Position numbers and translations under genes: made by a program
The notes under the pieces: generated by a model
Databases searched by the model: none
What the model was told of the DNA's origin: nothing
The model's input: the letters and a program-made list of their open reading frames with translations, nothing else
Assembly (NCBI RefSeq): GCF_040496035.1
Contig: NZ_JBEPJZ010000001.1
Location: 558,001-622,000, forward strand
From: Agromyces sp. SYSU T00194
GTDB taxonomy: Bacteria > Actinomycetota > Actinomycetes > Actinomycetales > Microbacteriaceae
Length of the DNA stretch: 64,000 nucleotides
Reading direction: 5' to 3'
In this document: positions 1 through 7,976 of the stretch, piece by piece
How the letters are laid out: each line of letters opens with the position of its first letter
How positions within the stretch are numbered: position 1 is the stretch's first letter

Positions 1-103
1 CCCAGGGCGCGATGCTGGGGCGGCGCCTCCGGCGCGGGGCGGCGGGCGCTGCCTGGGGCGGGGCGGATGCCGCGTGGCTGGCGGCCTCGACCGTGGCGGT
101 CAT
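1..103 (-). CDS. Sugar ABC transporter permease, N-terminal fragment
   Basis: Only the first 34 codons are inside the window; the gene runs off the left edge. The start is an ATG whose first base is 103, with a clear GGAAGGA ribosome site at 114-120 on the minus strand. The translation is an Ala/Pro-rich cytoplasmic tail followed by a run of arginines and then SIAPW, which is how MalF-type permeases commonly lead into their first membrane helix. It lies just downstream of a sugar-binding lipoprotein gene in the same direction, so it is inferred to be the first membrane subunit of that importer. The membrane domain itself is not visible, so the family call rests on context and the N-terminal pattern. 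Confidence 0.6.
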   Translation of the reverse strand, partial: MTATVEAASHAASAPPQAAPAAPRRRRRPSIAPW

Positions 104-139
104 CTCGTGGGGGTCCTTCCGTTCGTGGGGTGCGACGAC

Positions 140-168
140 GCCGGGGAGCCGACGGGCGGCTCCCCGGC
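140..168 (-). terminator. Stem-loop between binding-protein gene and permease gene
   Basis: Perfect 11-bp GC-rich stem (140-150 pairing with 158-168) with a 7-base loop, directly after the stop codon of the sugar-binding protein. There is no T-tract. Hairpins at this place in sugar ABC operons commonly stabilise or partly terminate the transcript so that the binding protein is made in excess over the membrane subunits; that role is inferred here. Confidence 0.65.
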
Positions 169-175
169 GCATCCG

Positions 176-1483
176 CTAGTCGGCGACGTTGAAGCCGCCG
201 GCGACCAGGTCGTCGACCGTGATCTGCTGCATCGCGGCGACCGCGTCGAGGAAGGCCTGGGCCGACTTCGCCTCGGCGGCCTTCGCGAACTCGTCGTTGT
301 AGGCGCTGAACGTGACGTTCACGTTCGGGCCGTACTGGAACGGCGCGACCGCTGCGGCGGCCTCGGCGGCCACGTCGTAGAAGTCGGGCTGGTTGGAGAA
401 GAACTCCGGCGCCGCGGTGAGGGCGGATGCCGCGGCATCCGTCGCCGCCGGGTAGATGCCGGTCTGCTCGACGAGCGCCTGCACGGCCTCGGGGTCGGTG
501 TTCAGCCAGGTGACGAACTCGGTCGCCGCCTCGACGTGCTCCGACTGCGAGGTGACCGCGGTGGACGAGCCGCCCCAGTTGCCGTTGGAGACCTCGTCGC
601 CCCAGGTGGGCATCTGCGCCGCGGCCCAGAGGCCCGCGGTGTCGGCGGCGTTGCCCGAGAGCACGCCCGGGCCCCAGACCGCACCGGTCCAGCCGACCTG
701 CGTGCCGTCGTTCAGGCCGGCGTTCCACTCGGGGGTGTACATCGGCTTGTTGTCGATGACGCCCTCCTCGACGAGGCCGCCCCAGAACTCGGCGACCTGC
801 CGGGTGGGCTGGGCGTCGATGTCGACGGCCCACGAGTCGCCCTCGATGGCCCACCAGGCGGCGTTCGCCTGCTGCGAGAGGCCCGCGAACCAGCCGGCGT
901 CGTTGGCCGAGAAGGTGCCGAGGTACTTCGACGGGTCGGCCTCGTGGAGGGCGCGCGCGGTGTCGCCGTACTCCTCCCACGTGGTGGGCACGGTCAGGCC
1001 GAGCTCCTCGAAGATGTCGGCGCGGTAGTAGAACATCATCGGGCCGGTGTCCTGGGGGATCGCGTAGAGCGCATCGCCGCCGAGCGTCACCGACTGCCAG
1101 ACGCCGGCCGGGAACTGCCCTTCGACGTCGTCGCCGACGACGTCGGAGAGGTCGGCGAGCGCGTCGGACGCGACGAGCGTGGGGATCTTCTGGTACTCGG
1201 CCTGGATCAGGTCGGGCGCGCCGCTGCCGGCCTTGATGGCGGTGAGCAGCTTGGTGATGGCGGGGTCGCCGCCGTCCTGCTTGTTCACCGTGACCTGGAT
1301 CTCGGGGTGCTCCTCGTTCCAGATGTCCACGACCTGGTCGAGGTTGGGCGCCCATGCCCAGTAGGTGAGCTCGATCGGGTCCTCTGCCGTTCCCTCGGCC
1401 TCACCGCTGCCGGCGCAACCGGTCAGGATCAGTGCCGTCGCGGCGACCGCGGCGACGGCCCCGGTGCGGAATGCTGCACGCAT
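176..1483 (-). CDS. Sugar ABC transporter substrate-binding lipoprotein (galacto-oligosaccharide-type)
   Basis: A 435-residue extracellular solute-binding protein of family 1. The start at 1483 (MRAAFRTG) is chosen over an upstream in-frame ATG because it has an AAGGAGG site and gives a proper lipoprotein signal peptide: a hydrophobic stretch ending in the lipobox LTGC with the lipidated Cys at about residue 22. The mature part has the usual features of cluster-B sugar binders (PIELTYWAW near the N-terminus, IWNEEHPEIQVTV, a PDLIQAEYQ segment and an MMFYYRADIFEELGL segment). It precedes a permease gene and is divergent from a GH42 and a GH53 gene, so the likely ligand is beta-1,4-galacto-oligosaccharide released from galactan. 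The ligand is inferred from neighbours only. The ATPase is not in the window and is often a shared MsiK-type protein in actinobacteria. Confidence 0.88.
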   Translation of the reverse strand: MRAAFRTGAVAAVAATALILTGCAGSGEAEGTAEDPIELTYWAWAPNLDQVVDIWNEEHPEIQVTVNKQDGGDPAITKLLTAIKAGSGAPDLIQAEYQKIPTLVASDALADLSDVVGDDVEGQFPAGVWQSVTLGGDALYAIPQDTGPMMFYYRADIFEELGLTVPTTWEEYGDTARALHEADPSKYLGTFSANDAGWFAGLSQQANAAWWAIEGDSWAVDIDAQPTRQVAEFWGGLVEEGVIDNKPMYTPEWNAGLNDGTQVGWTGAVWGPGVLSGNAADTAGLWAAAQMPTWGDEVSNGNWGGSSTAVTSQSEHVEAATEFVTWLNTDPEAVQALVEQTGIYPAATDAAASALTAAPEFFSNQPDFYDVAAEAAAAVAPFQYGPNVNVTFSAYNDEFAKAAEAKSAQAFLDAVAAMQQITVDDLVAGGFNVAD

Positions 1484-1556
1484 TCGTCCTCCTTGTCGAA
1501 AGCTGTGATTGCGGATGCTCGGGGCCTCCGCGCGACCGGGACGGACGACGGTGTGC

Positions 1557-1599
1557 CTGTGAGCGCTCCTAGTCAGACACAGCCTGTTTCGCTTGTCAA
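1557..1599 (-). promoter_or_regulatory. Promoter of the sugar importer with LacI-type operator
   Basis: On the minus strand a perfect TTGACA (1594-1599) is followed about 17 bases on by a weak -10 region, and the sequence TGTGAGCGCTCCTA (1558-1571) lies over the expected start site. That sequence is a near-palindrome centred on the GAGCGCTC core, which is the core typical of LacI/GalR-family operators. A second such site controls the divergent enzyme gene. A galactan-responsive LacI-family repressor is inferred; no such gene is in the window. Confidence 0.65.
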
Positions 1600-1613
1600 G
1601 TCGATGTTTCGGC

Positions 1614-1659
1614 TTGCAATGCCGTGTGATCGGTGTGCTAGAACTGTGAGCGCACACAG
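1614..1659 (+). promoter_or_regulatory. Promoter of the GH42 gene with LacI-type operator
   Basis: TTGCAA (1614-1619), a 17-base spacer and GCTAGA (1637-1642) form a plausible promoter. Immediately downstream, CTGTGAGCGCACACAG (1644-1659) is a nearly symmetric operator whose left half matches the site in front of the divergent importer operon. Its position over the start site fits repression by a LacI-family protein when galactan fragments are absent. Confidence 0.65.
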
Positions 1660-1679
1660 TCATCAAGGGAGATCGCTCC

Positions 1680-3794
1680 ATGCCCTCGCACTCCGCGTCG
1701 ACCGCCTCCGGCACCGTCGACACCGCCGCCGCCGCCACGCCCGGCGCAGCATCCGCCGCCGGTTCCGGCCTCGCCCGGGCAACCGCCGCCACCGCCCCCG
1801 CGGCGCGCTCGGGCTGGATCCCGGGCACCTCGTCGATCCGCTTCGGCGGCGACTACAACCCCGAGCAGTGGGATCGCGCGACCTGGCTCGAGGACATCGA
1901 GCTGATGCGTGAGGCGGGCGTGAACCTCGTGAGTGTCGGCATCTTCTCGTGGGCGCTGCTCGAGCCGCGCGAGGGCGAGTACGATTTCTCGTTCCTCGAC
2001 GACGTGCTCGACCTGCTCGCCGGCGCCGGCATCGACGTCGACCTCGGCACGCCCACCACCGTGCCGCCCGCCTGGTTCTGGACCCGGTACCCGCACGCCC
2101 GCCCGGTCACCCGCGAGGGCCTGCCCCTCGGCTTCGGCTCGCGCGGCATCGTCTCGCCGAGCTCGCCCGAGTACCGTCGCGCGGCCGAGGCGATCGCCGA
2201 GCGCCTGGCCGAGCGCTATGCGCACCACCCCGCGGTCGTGATGTGGCACGTGCACAACGAGTACGGCGCGCCCGTCTCGGAGAGCTACGACGAGGCATCC
2301 GTCGCGAACTTCCGTACCTGGCTCGCCGCCCGCTACGGCACGATCGACGGGCTCAACCGGGCCTGGGGCACCACGTTCTGGGGGCAGGTGTACGGCTCGT
2401 TCGACGAGGTCGACGCGCCGCGCCTGTCGGCGAGCGTGTCGAACCCGGCGCACCGGCTCGACTTCGCGCGATTCTCCTCCGACGCACTGCTGGAGTGCTT
2501 CGTGCTCGAGCGCGACGCGATCCGCCGGCACGCGATACAACCGGTCACCACGAACTTCATGGCGACCAGCTGCCCGTCGATCGACTACTGGCGTTGGGCG
2601 GGCGAGGTCGACATCATCGCGAACGACCACTACCTCACCGCCTCGCGCCTCGATGCGCACGTGATGCTCGCGATGGACGCCGACTTCACCCGCTCGCTCG
2701 CCGGCGGCAAGCCGTGGGTGCTGATGGAGCACTCCACGTCGGCCGTGAACTGGCAGCCGCGCAACGTCGCCAAGCGCGCCGGCGAGCTCGCCCGCAACTC
2801 GCTGTCGCACCTCGCGCGCGGCGCCGACGGCATCCTCTTCTTCCAGTTCCGGGCGAGCCGCTTCGGCGCCGAGAAGTTCCACTCGGCGATGCTCCCCCAC
2901 GCCGGCCGGTCGTCGCGCGTGTGGCGCGAGGTCGTCGAACTCGGCGGGCTGCTGTCGGATGCCTCCGAGCTGCGCGGCTCGCAGGTCGAGGCATCCGTCG
3001 CCATCGTCTGGAGCACCGAGTCGTTCTGGGCGCAGGACCTCGAGTGGCGCCCGTCGGTCGACCTCTCGCACCGCGAGCGGATCGAGGCGGTCTACGCGGG
3101 GCTCTTCGCGCTGGGCGTGACCGTCGACTTCGTGCACCCGTCGCAGGACCTGTCGGGCTACTCGGCGGTGTTCGCCCCCTCGCTGTACCTGCTCGACGAG
3201 GCTTCGGCGGCGAACCTGTCGGCGTACGTCGCGGGCGGTGGCACGCTCGCCGTCGGCTGCTTCTCGGGCATCGTCGACGAGCACGACACCGTGCCGGCCG
3301 GCCCGTTCCCGGGCCGCCTGCGCGACGTGCTCGGCCTGTCGATCGAGGAGTTCCTGCCGCTGCGCGAGGACGCCCGCGTGGTGCTCACCGGCGGTGCGTC
3401 CGGCGCGGTGTGGAGCGACGAGATCGTGCTCGAGGGCGCCGAGGCGGTCGAGCACTACATCGACGGCCCGGCCGCAGGGCTGCCCGCGATCACCCGGCAC
3501 GCTGCGGGGGCTGGTGCGGCCTGGTACCTGTCGACGGTGCTGCACGGCGCCGACCTCGGCGGCTTCGTGCGGCGGGTGCTGGCGGATGCCTCGGTGCCCG
3601 TCGCCCCCGCACCGCCCGGCGTCGAACGCGTCGAACGCGTCGCGGCCGACGGCACGCGGTACGTCGTGGCGATCAACCACGGCGCGGCCGACGCCGTGAT
3701 CGACGCCGCCGGCGTGGACCTCGCCTCGGGCCGGCCGACCGGCGCCGAGACGCTCGTCGCGGCAGGGGGGAGTCGCATCATCCGACTCGAGTAG
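1680..3794 (+). CDS. Beta-galactosidase, glycoside hydrolase family 42
   Basis: 704 residues, normal GH42 length plus an Ala/Ser/Thr-rich N-terminal tail of about 50 residues. There is no signal peptide, so it acts in the cytoplasm. The catalytic barrel starts at FGGDYNPEQW (about residue 55), a hallmark of GH42. The acid/base glutamate is E194 in HNEYG and the nucleophile is E350 in LMEHS. The trimerisation domain with its flavodoxin-like fold follows (about 435-640) and a small C-terminal beta domain ends the protein (ERVAADGTRYVVAINH). An AGGGAG site lies 9 bases before the ATG. With the importer and the GH53 enzyme next to it, it most likely cleaves imported galacto-oligosaccharides to galactose, as GanA does in Bacillus. 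It may also act on lactose or other beta-galactosides. Confidence 0.93.
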   Translation: MPSHSASTASGTVDTAAAATPGAASAAGSGLARATAATAPAARSGWIPGTSSIRFGGDYNPEQWDRATWLEDIELMREAGVNLVSVGIFSWALLEPREGEYDFSFLDDVLDLLAGAGIDVDLGTPTTVPPAWFWTRYPHARPVTREGLPLGFGSRGIVSPSSPEYRRAAEAIAERLAERYAHHPAVVMWHVHNEYGAPVSESYDEASVANFRTWLAARYGTIDGLNRAWGTTFWGQVYGSFDEVDAPRLSASVSNPAHRLDFARFSSDALLECFVLERDAIRRHAIQPVTTNFMATSCPSIDYWRWAGEVDIIANDHYLTASRLDAHVMLAMDADFTRSLAGGKPWVLMEHSTSAVNWQPRNVAKRAGELARNSLSHLARGADGILFFQFRASRFGAEKFHSAMLPHAGRSSRVWREVVELGGLLSDASELRGSQVEASVAIVWSTESFWAQDLEWRPSVDLSHRERIEAVYAGLFALGVTVDFVHPSQDLSGYSAVFAPSLYLLDEASAANLSAYVAGGGTLAVGCFSGIVDEHDTVPAGPFPGRLRDVLGLSIEEFLPLREDARVVLTGGASGAVWSDEIVLEGAEAVEHYIDGPAAGLPAITRHAAGAGAAWYLSTVLHGADLGGFVRRVLADASVPVAPAPPGVERVERVAADGTRYVVAINHGAADAVIDAAGVDLASGRPTGAETLVAAGGSRIIRLE

Positions 3795-3967
3795 GCGCCC
3801 GCGTCAGACCTGCATGTGCTCGCCCACCCGGGGCATCCGAACGCGGCACCACCAGCCAGACCAGCACCACCAGCACCACCCGTCCGCCCGACCGGGCCGG
3901 GCGGCCCACCGCAGCGACGCGGTTCCCCTCGGAGCGGGCGCGCTGCACCAACCGAGAGGAAGGGAAC

Positions 3968-6139
3968 GTGCGCATTCGCAGGATGAGGAGGGGTGCCGCG
4001 GCACTCGCCGCGGCACTCGCGGCGACGCTCGCCGTACCCGTGGGCGCCGGGGCGGCGCTCGCCGCCGAGCCGGGCGACGGTCCGGTCGATGCAGGGATCT
4101 TCGTGAACGCGGTCGAGGGGCTCTCCCCCGACTTCGTGCACGGCGTGGACGTGTCGACCGTGCTGTCGCTCGAGGAGAGCGGCGTGGCGTTCCGCGACGA
4201 CGCGGGACAGCCGGCCGACCTGTTCGACGTGCTCGCCGACCACGGCGTGAACAGCGTGCGGGTGCGCGTCTGGAACGACCCGTACGACGCCGACGGCCGG
4301 GGCTACGGCGGCGGGACGGTCGACGTCGACCGCGCCATCGAGATCGGCGAGCGCGCGACGGCCGCGGGCCTCGGCGTGCTGGTCGACTTCCACTACAGCG
4401 ACTTCTGGGCCGACCCCGGTCGCCAGCTCGCGCCGAAGGCGTGGGCCGGGCTGACGCCCGCCGAGACGGCGACCGCGCTGCACGACTTCACCGTCGACGC
4501 GCTGCAGCGGTTCGACACCGCGGGCGTCGACGTGACGATGGTGCAGGTCGGCAATGAGACGAACAACGCCATCGCGGGCTACACGCGCCCCGGCCGTGAG
4601 ATCGATGCGACCTTCGCCGCACTGCTGCAGGCGGGCACGTCCGCGGTGCGCGAGGTGCTGCCCGACGCGCTCGTCGCGGTGCACTTCACGAACCCCGAGA
4701 CATCCGGCCGCTATGGCACCTACGCCGCCGGGCTCGATGCGTTCGGCGTCGACTACGACGTGTTCGCGAGTTCGTACTACCCGTACTGGCACGGCTCGAC
4801 CGAGAACCTGACGAGCGTGCTGTCGAGCATCGCGACGACGTACGGCAAGCAGGTCATGGTCGCCGAGACGTCGTGGGCGCACACCCTCGACGACGGGGAC
4901 GGGTTCTCGAACGTGATCGGGTCGGGCACGATCGGCGACGCCTACCCGGCGAGCGTGCAGGGCCAGGCGACCGAGCTGCGCGACGTGATCGCGGCGGTCG
5001 CCGCGGTCGGCGACGCCGGGCTCGGCGTCTACTACTGGGAGCCGGCGTGGCTGCCCGTCGGACCGCCGACCGAGTACGACGCGAACGCGCTGCTCTGGGA
5101 GCAGTTCGGGTCGGGCTGGGCGACCTCCGCGGCATCCGCCTACGACCCCGTGCACGTCGGCGAGTGGTACGGCGGCTCGGCGTGGGACAACCAGTCGCTG
5201 TTCGCGTGGGACGGCACGCCCCTCGAGTCGCTGCGCACCTTCGAGTACGTCTACACCGGCGCGGCGGCGCCGCTCGAGGTCGTGTCCGTCGAGCGGGTGT
5301 CGCTGCAGGTGGCCGACGGCGACCCCGTCGAGTTGCCCGCGACCGTGGCCGTGACCTGGAACGACGGACGCGTCGAGGACGCGCCGGTCGCGTGGTCGTC
5401 CGCCCTGGACTGGGTCCGCGGGCCGGGGTCGTTCGAGATCCCGGGCGCGACGGATGCCGGCATCGACGTCGTCGCCGAGGTCGAGGTGCGCGCGCCGAAC
5501 CTCGTCGCCAACGGCTCGTTCGAGTCGGCCGACCTGGGCGACTGGACGCTCACCGGCCCGGCCGCACGCACCGAGACCGCCGACGGATCGGACGGCGACT
5601 ACGCCGTCACGTTCTGGAGCGGCTCGGCGTACGAGGCATCCGTCGCGCAGCACCTCACGGGCGTACCCGCGGGCGACTACGTGCTGCTGGCCACCACGCA
5701 GGGCACCAACTCGCCCGCGACCGACGTGCGCGAGCTGTCGGCGACGACATCAGCGGGCACGGTGTCGGCGCCGCTCGATTTCACCGTGTGGAACGCGCGG
5801 CACACCGCATCGGTGCCCGTCACCGTCGGCGCCGACGGCGTCGTCGCGATCGCGGCGACGTTCGCCCTGTCGGCCGGCGCGTGGGGCGTCGTCGACGACG
5901 TGCGGCTCGTGCCCGCGACGGGCGCCGAGCCGGTCGACACGTCGGGGCTGGCGGCCGCGCTCGACTCCGCGGCATCCGTCGACCGCTCGCAGTTCACGGC
6001 TGCCTCGCTCGCAACCCTCGACGAGGCGACCGCCATCGGGGCGGTCGTGCTCGCCGGGTCCGCGGCGTCGGCGAAGGACATCAAGCAGGCGACGAAGCTC
6101 GTCGAGAAGGCGGTGAGGAGGCTGGCGCCGGTGGCGTAG
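3968..6139 (+). CDS. Secreted arabinogalactan endo-beta-1,4-galactanase, GH53, with C-terminal accessory domains
   Basis: 723 residues from a GTG start at 3968, chosen because it is preceded by GAGAGGAAGGGAA and opens a signal peptide (MRIRRMRRG followed by an Ala-rich hydrophobic stretch ending near residue 35). GH53 barrel at about 55-400: VHGVDVSTVLSLE, the conserved NSVRVRVWNDPYD, acid/base E197 in VGNETNN and nucleophile E300 in VAETSW. After it come an Ig-like domain (about 435-515, starting VVSVERVSL), a carbohydrate-binding-like jelly-roll domain (about 516-660, starting NLVANGSFESADL) and a helical tail resembling FIVAR repeats (about 665-723). It cuts galactan outside the cell; products are imported and hydrolysed by the neighbouring gene products. 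No LPXTG anchor is seen, so release or attachment through the tail domains are both possible. Confidence 0.92.
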   Translation: MRIRRMRRGAAALAAALAATLAVPVGAGAALAAEPGDGPVDAGIFVNAVEGLSPDFVHGVDVSTVLSLEESGVAFRDDAGQPADLFDVLADHGVNSVRVRVWNDPYDADGRGYGGGTVDVDRAIEIGERATAAGLGVLVDFHYSDFWADPGRQLAPKAWAGLTPAETATALHDFTVDALQRFDTAGVDVTMVQVGNETNNAIAGYTRPGREIDATFAALLQAGTSAVREVLPDALVAVHFTNPETSGRYGTYAAGLDAFGVDYDVFASSYYPYWHGSTENLTSVLSSIATTYGKQVMVAETSWAHTLDDGDGFSNVIGSGTIGDAYPASVQGQATELRDVIAAVAAVGDAGLGVYYWEPAWLPVGPPTEYDANALLWEQFGSGWATSAASAYDPVHVGEWYGGSAWDNQSLFAWDGTPLESLRTFEYVYTGAAAPLEVVSVERVSLQVADGDPVELPATVAVTWNDGRVEDAPVAWSSALDWVRGPGSFEIPGATDAGIDVVAEVEVRAPNLVANGSFESADLGDWTLTGPAARTETADGSDGDYAVTFWSGSAYEASVAQHLTGVPAGDYVLLATTQGTNSPATDVRELSATTSAGTVSAPLDFTVWNARHTASVPVTVGADGVVAIAATFALSAGAWGVVDDVRLVPATGAEPVDTSGLAAALDSAASVDRSQFTAASLATLDEATAIGAVVLAGSAASAKDIKQATKLVEKAVRRLAPVA

Positions 6140-6152
6140 CCACGGCCCGCAT

Positions 6153-6208
6153 GCGGCGGAGGCAAGCGCTTCGCGCCGAAGGTCGGCGTGTCTGCTTGCC
6201 TCCGCCGC
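6153..6208 (+). terminator. Long perfect stem-loop after the galactanase gene
   Basis: 15 bases at 6153-6167 pair perfectly with 6194-6208 across a 26-base loop, starting 14 bases after the galactanase stop. There is no T-run, as is common for actinobacterial terminators. Confidence 0.75.
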
Positions 6209-6324
6209 CGTCCGTCGAACCTGCATGTGCCCACTGCCGGCCGGGGCGCTCCGCGGCTCTGGCGGGTCGCACCGGGCGTGGCTACGCTGGAGGAGGAACC
6301 ACACACGGAAAGGTGGTGAGTTCC

Positions 6325-6594
6325 ATGCACGCGACGAAGCTCTGGGACGTCACCGTCGAGATCGACGAAGAAGAAGACAGCACGACCGCACTCGCCAGCA
6401 TCCTCACCCCATCGGGACGCGAGGTCACCGGCAGCGGCAAGGCCGCGCGGAATCCGCTCGACCCGGACGTGCCCGCGATCGGCGACGAACTCGCGGTCGC
6501 CCGCGCGCTGCGCGACCTCTCCGAGCGGCTGCTGCACACGACCGAGCGAGACATCACGAACCTCACGGGCGAGCCGGCGCACGTGCACCGCTGA
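6325..6594 (+). CDS. DUF1876 domain protein
   Basis: 89 residues, acidic, no signal peptide or membrane segment. The opening WDVTVEIDEEEDSTTA, the central GSGKAARNP and the ending LGDELAVARALRDLSERLL-type helix (here EIGDELAVARALRDLSERLL in variant form) match the DUF1876 family, small actinobacterial proteins of which the Mycobacterium homologue Rv2632c has a dsRNA-binding-like fold. Function is not known. A GGAAAGGTGG site lies before the ATG. It stands alone between the galactanase terminator and a convergent transporter gene. Confidence 0.85.
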   Translation: MHATKLWDVTVEIDEEEDSTTALASILTPSGREVTGSGKAARNPLDPDVPAIGDELAVARALRDLSERLLHTTERDITNLTGEPAHVHR

Positions 6595-6631
6595 CGCGGG
6601 CGCCGCCGGCACACGTCCCGCGGAGGGCGTG

Positions 6632-7954
6632 TCAGCGGCGGCGCAGCACCAGGAGGAACCACGCCATCGCCGCGATCGGCACGGCGGCGAGCAGCGCGAG
6701 TCCGGCCCAGGCGCCGGCGAGATCGGCGAGCGCGAACACCGCGAGCGGGCCGACGGCGGCGCCGATGTCGCCCGCGGTGCGGGTGACGCCGACCGCGGCG
6801 CCGGACGACCGGCCGGGGAACGCCTCGGCTGTCACGACGCTCGGCACGACGTTCGCGAGGCTCGTGGCGACGGCGTAGCCGACGATCGCCGCGCCGAACC
6901 ACCATGGCGAGCCGAGCACGCCGAACAGGAGCATCACCCCGCCCGCGCCGAGCGCGGAGACGATCACCACCGGCACCTTCGCGCCCCCGTCGACCCATCG
7001 TCCGACGAGCGGCAACGCCCCGGCGCTCGCGACCGTGCCGAGCGCGAACGCGATGCCGAGCGTCATGGGCGTGAGTCCGCCGACCTCGTACGCGAGCACC
7101 GGGATCAGCCCCTGCTCCCCCGCGAACCGCGCGAAGAAGAGGGCGAACGACACGACCGCGAGCGCGACCAGGACGCGGCGCGTATCCGCTGGGCGCGCGG
7201 GCGCAGAGGAGACGGATGCCTCAGGCGTGGACGCGGGCCCGTCGGCATCATCCGCGATGTCCGTGGCCTCCGCGGGCGATGCGTCGGTCGCCGGCGCAGC
7301 GAGCGCCGCCCAGTAGCCGCGCGCCGGGCGCACGAGGTCGATGCCGACCGCGACGAGCACGGGCACGGCGGCCGCCAGGAACGCGGCAGGCACCCCGCCG
7401 AGCGTGACCGCGACGCCGCCGAGCATCGAGCCGACGGCGGCCGCGCCCATCTGCACGATCGTCGCCATCGCGATGATGCGACCACGGCGCGCAGCCGGCG
7501 CCCCCGCGAACAGCACCGCGAAGCCGAGCGTGATCGCCGCGCCGCCGAGCAGCCCCGCGCTCAGACGCAGCCCGATCAGCCACGAGGCCGACCCGACGAA
7601 CCCGGTCACCGCGGTCACCGCGGCGAGCAGCACGAGCACCGTCAGCACCATCGGTCGCGCCGGCAGCCGGCGCAGCGCGAGCCCCGCGGGCACGTTCGCG
7701 ATCACGCGGCCGATCGCGAAGGCGGCGATGATCGGGCCGAGCAGCACCACCGGCACCGCCAGGTCGTCGACGAAGAGCGGCAGCACGGGAACGACCACGC
7801 CCCACGTCATCTGCGCGGTGCCGATCAGCGCGCAGATCAGGAGCGCCTGGCCCATGCCGGGCCCAGCGGCCGTGGCCGATGCGGGCGATGCCGAGGCGTC
7901 ATCCGCACCGGCGCCGCCCGCGGCGCGCGGCCGGCCCACCCGCATCCGACTCAT
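6632..7954 (-). CDS. Major facilitator superfamily transporter
   Basis: About 440 residues. I place the start at 7954 (MSRMRVGRP), 22 bases after the stop of the upstream monooxygenase gene; the next ATG at 7945 is equally possible. Twelve hydrophobic segments are visible in two groups of six, split by a long charged, Ala/Asp-rich cytoplasmic loop (about residues 205-245). The segment GRVIANVPAGLALRRLPARP after helix 2 corresponds to the MFS loop 2-3 signature region, and GRWVDGG in the second half to its repeat. Being last in an operon of monooxygenases and an isochorismatase, it may export a product or import a second substrate; the sequence does not tell which. Confidence 0.85.
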   Translation of the reverse strand: MSRMRVGRPRAAGGAGADDASASPASATAAGPGMGQALLICALIGTAQMTWGVVVPVLPLFVDDLAVPVVLLGPIIAAFAIGRVIANVPAGLALRRLPARPMVLTVLVLLAAVTAVTGFVGSASWLIGLRLSAGLLGGAAITLGFAVLFAGAPAARRGRIIAMATIVQMGAAAVGSMLGGVAVTLGGVPAAFLAAAVPVLVAVGIDLVRPARGYWAALAAPATDASPAEATDIADDADGPASTPEASVSSAPARPADTRRVLVALAVVSFALFFARFAGEQGLIPVLAYEVGGLTPMTLGIAFALGTVASAGALPLVGRWVDGGAKVPVVIVSALGAGGVMLLFGVLGSPWWFGAAIVGYAVATSLANVVPSVVTAEAFPGRSSGAAVGVTRTAGDIGAAVGPLAVFALADLAGAWAGLALLAAVPIAAMAWFLLVLRRR

Positions 7955-7976
7955 GCCGCCACTCGGCCCGGCACGC

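Noticed and set aside
74..1912. Long open frame on the plus strand opposite the sugar-binding protein
   Set aside because: It is Arg/Gly-rich, lacks family features, and mirrors the third-base G/C bias of the real minus-strand gene with a clear lipoprotein signal and RBS.
1638..3680. 680-codon open frame antisense to the GH42 gene
   Set aside because: The GH42 frame has catalytic motifs and a ribosome site; the antisense frame is His/Arg/Val/Gly-rich, a typical high-GC shadow.
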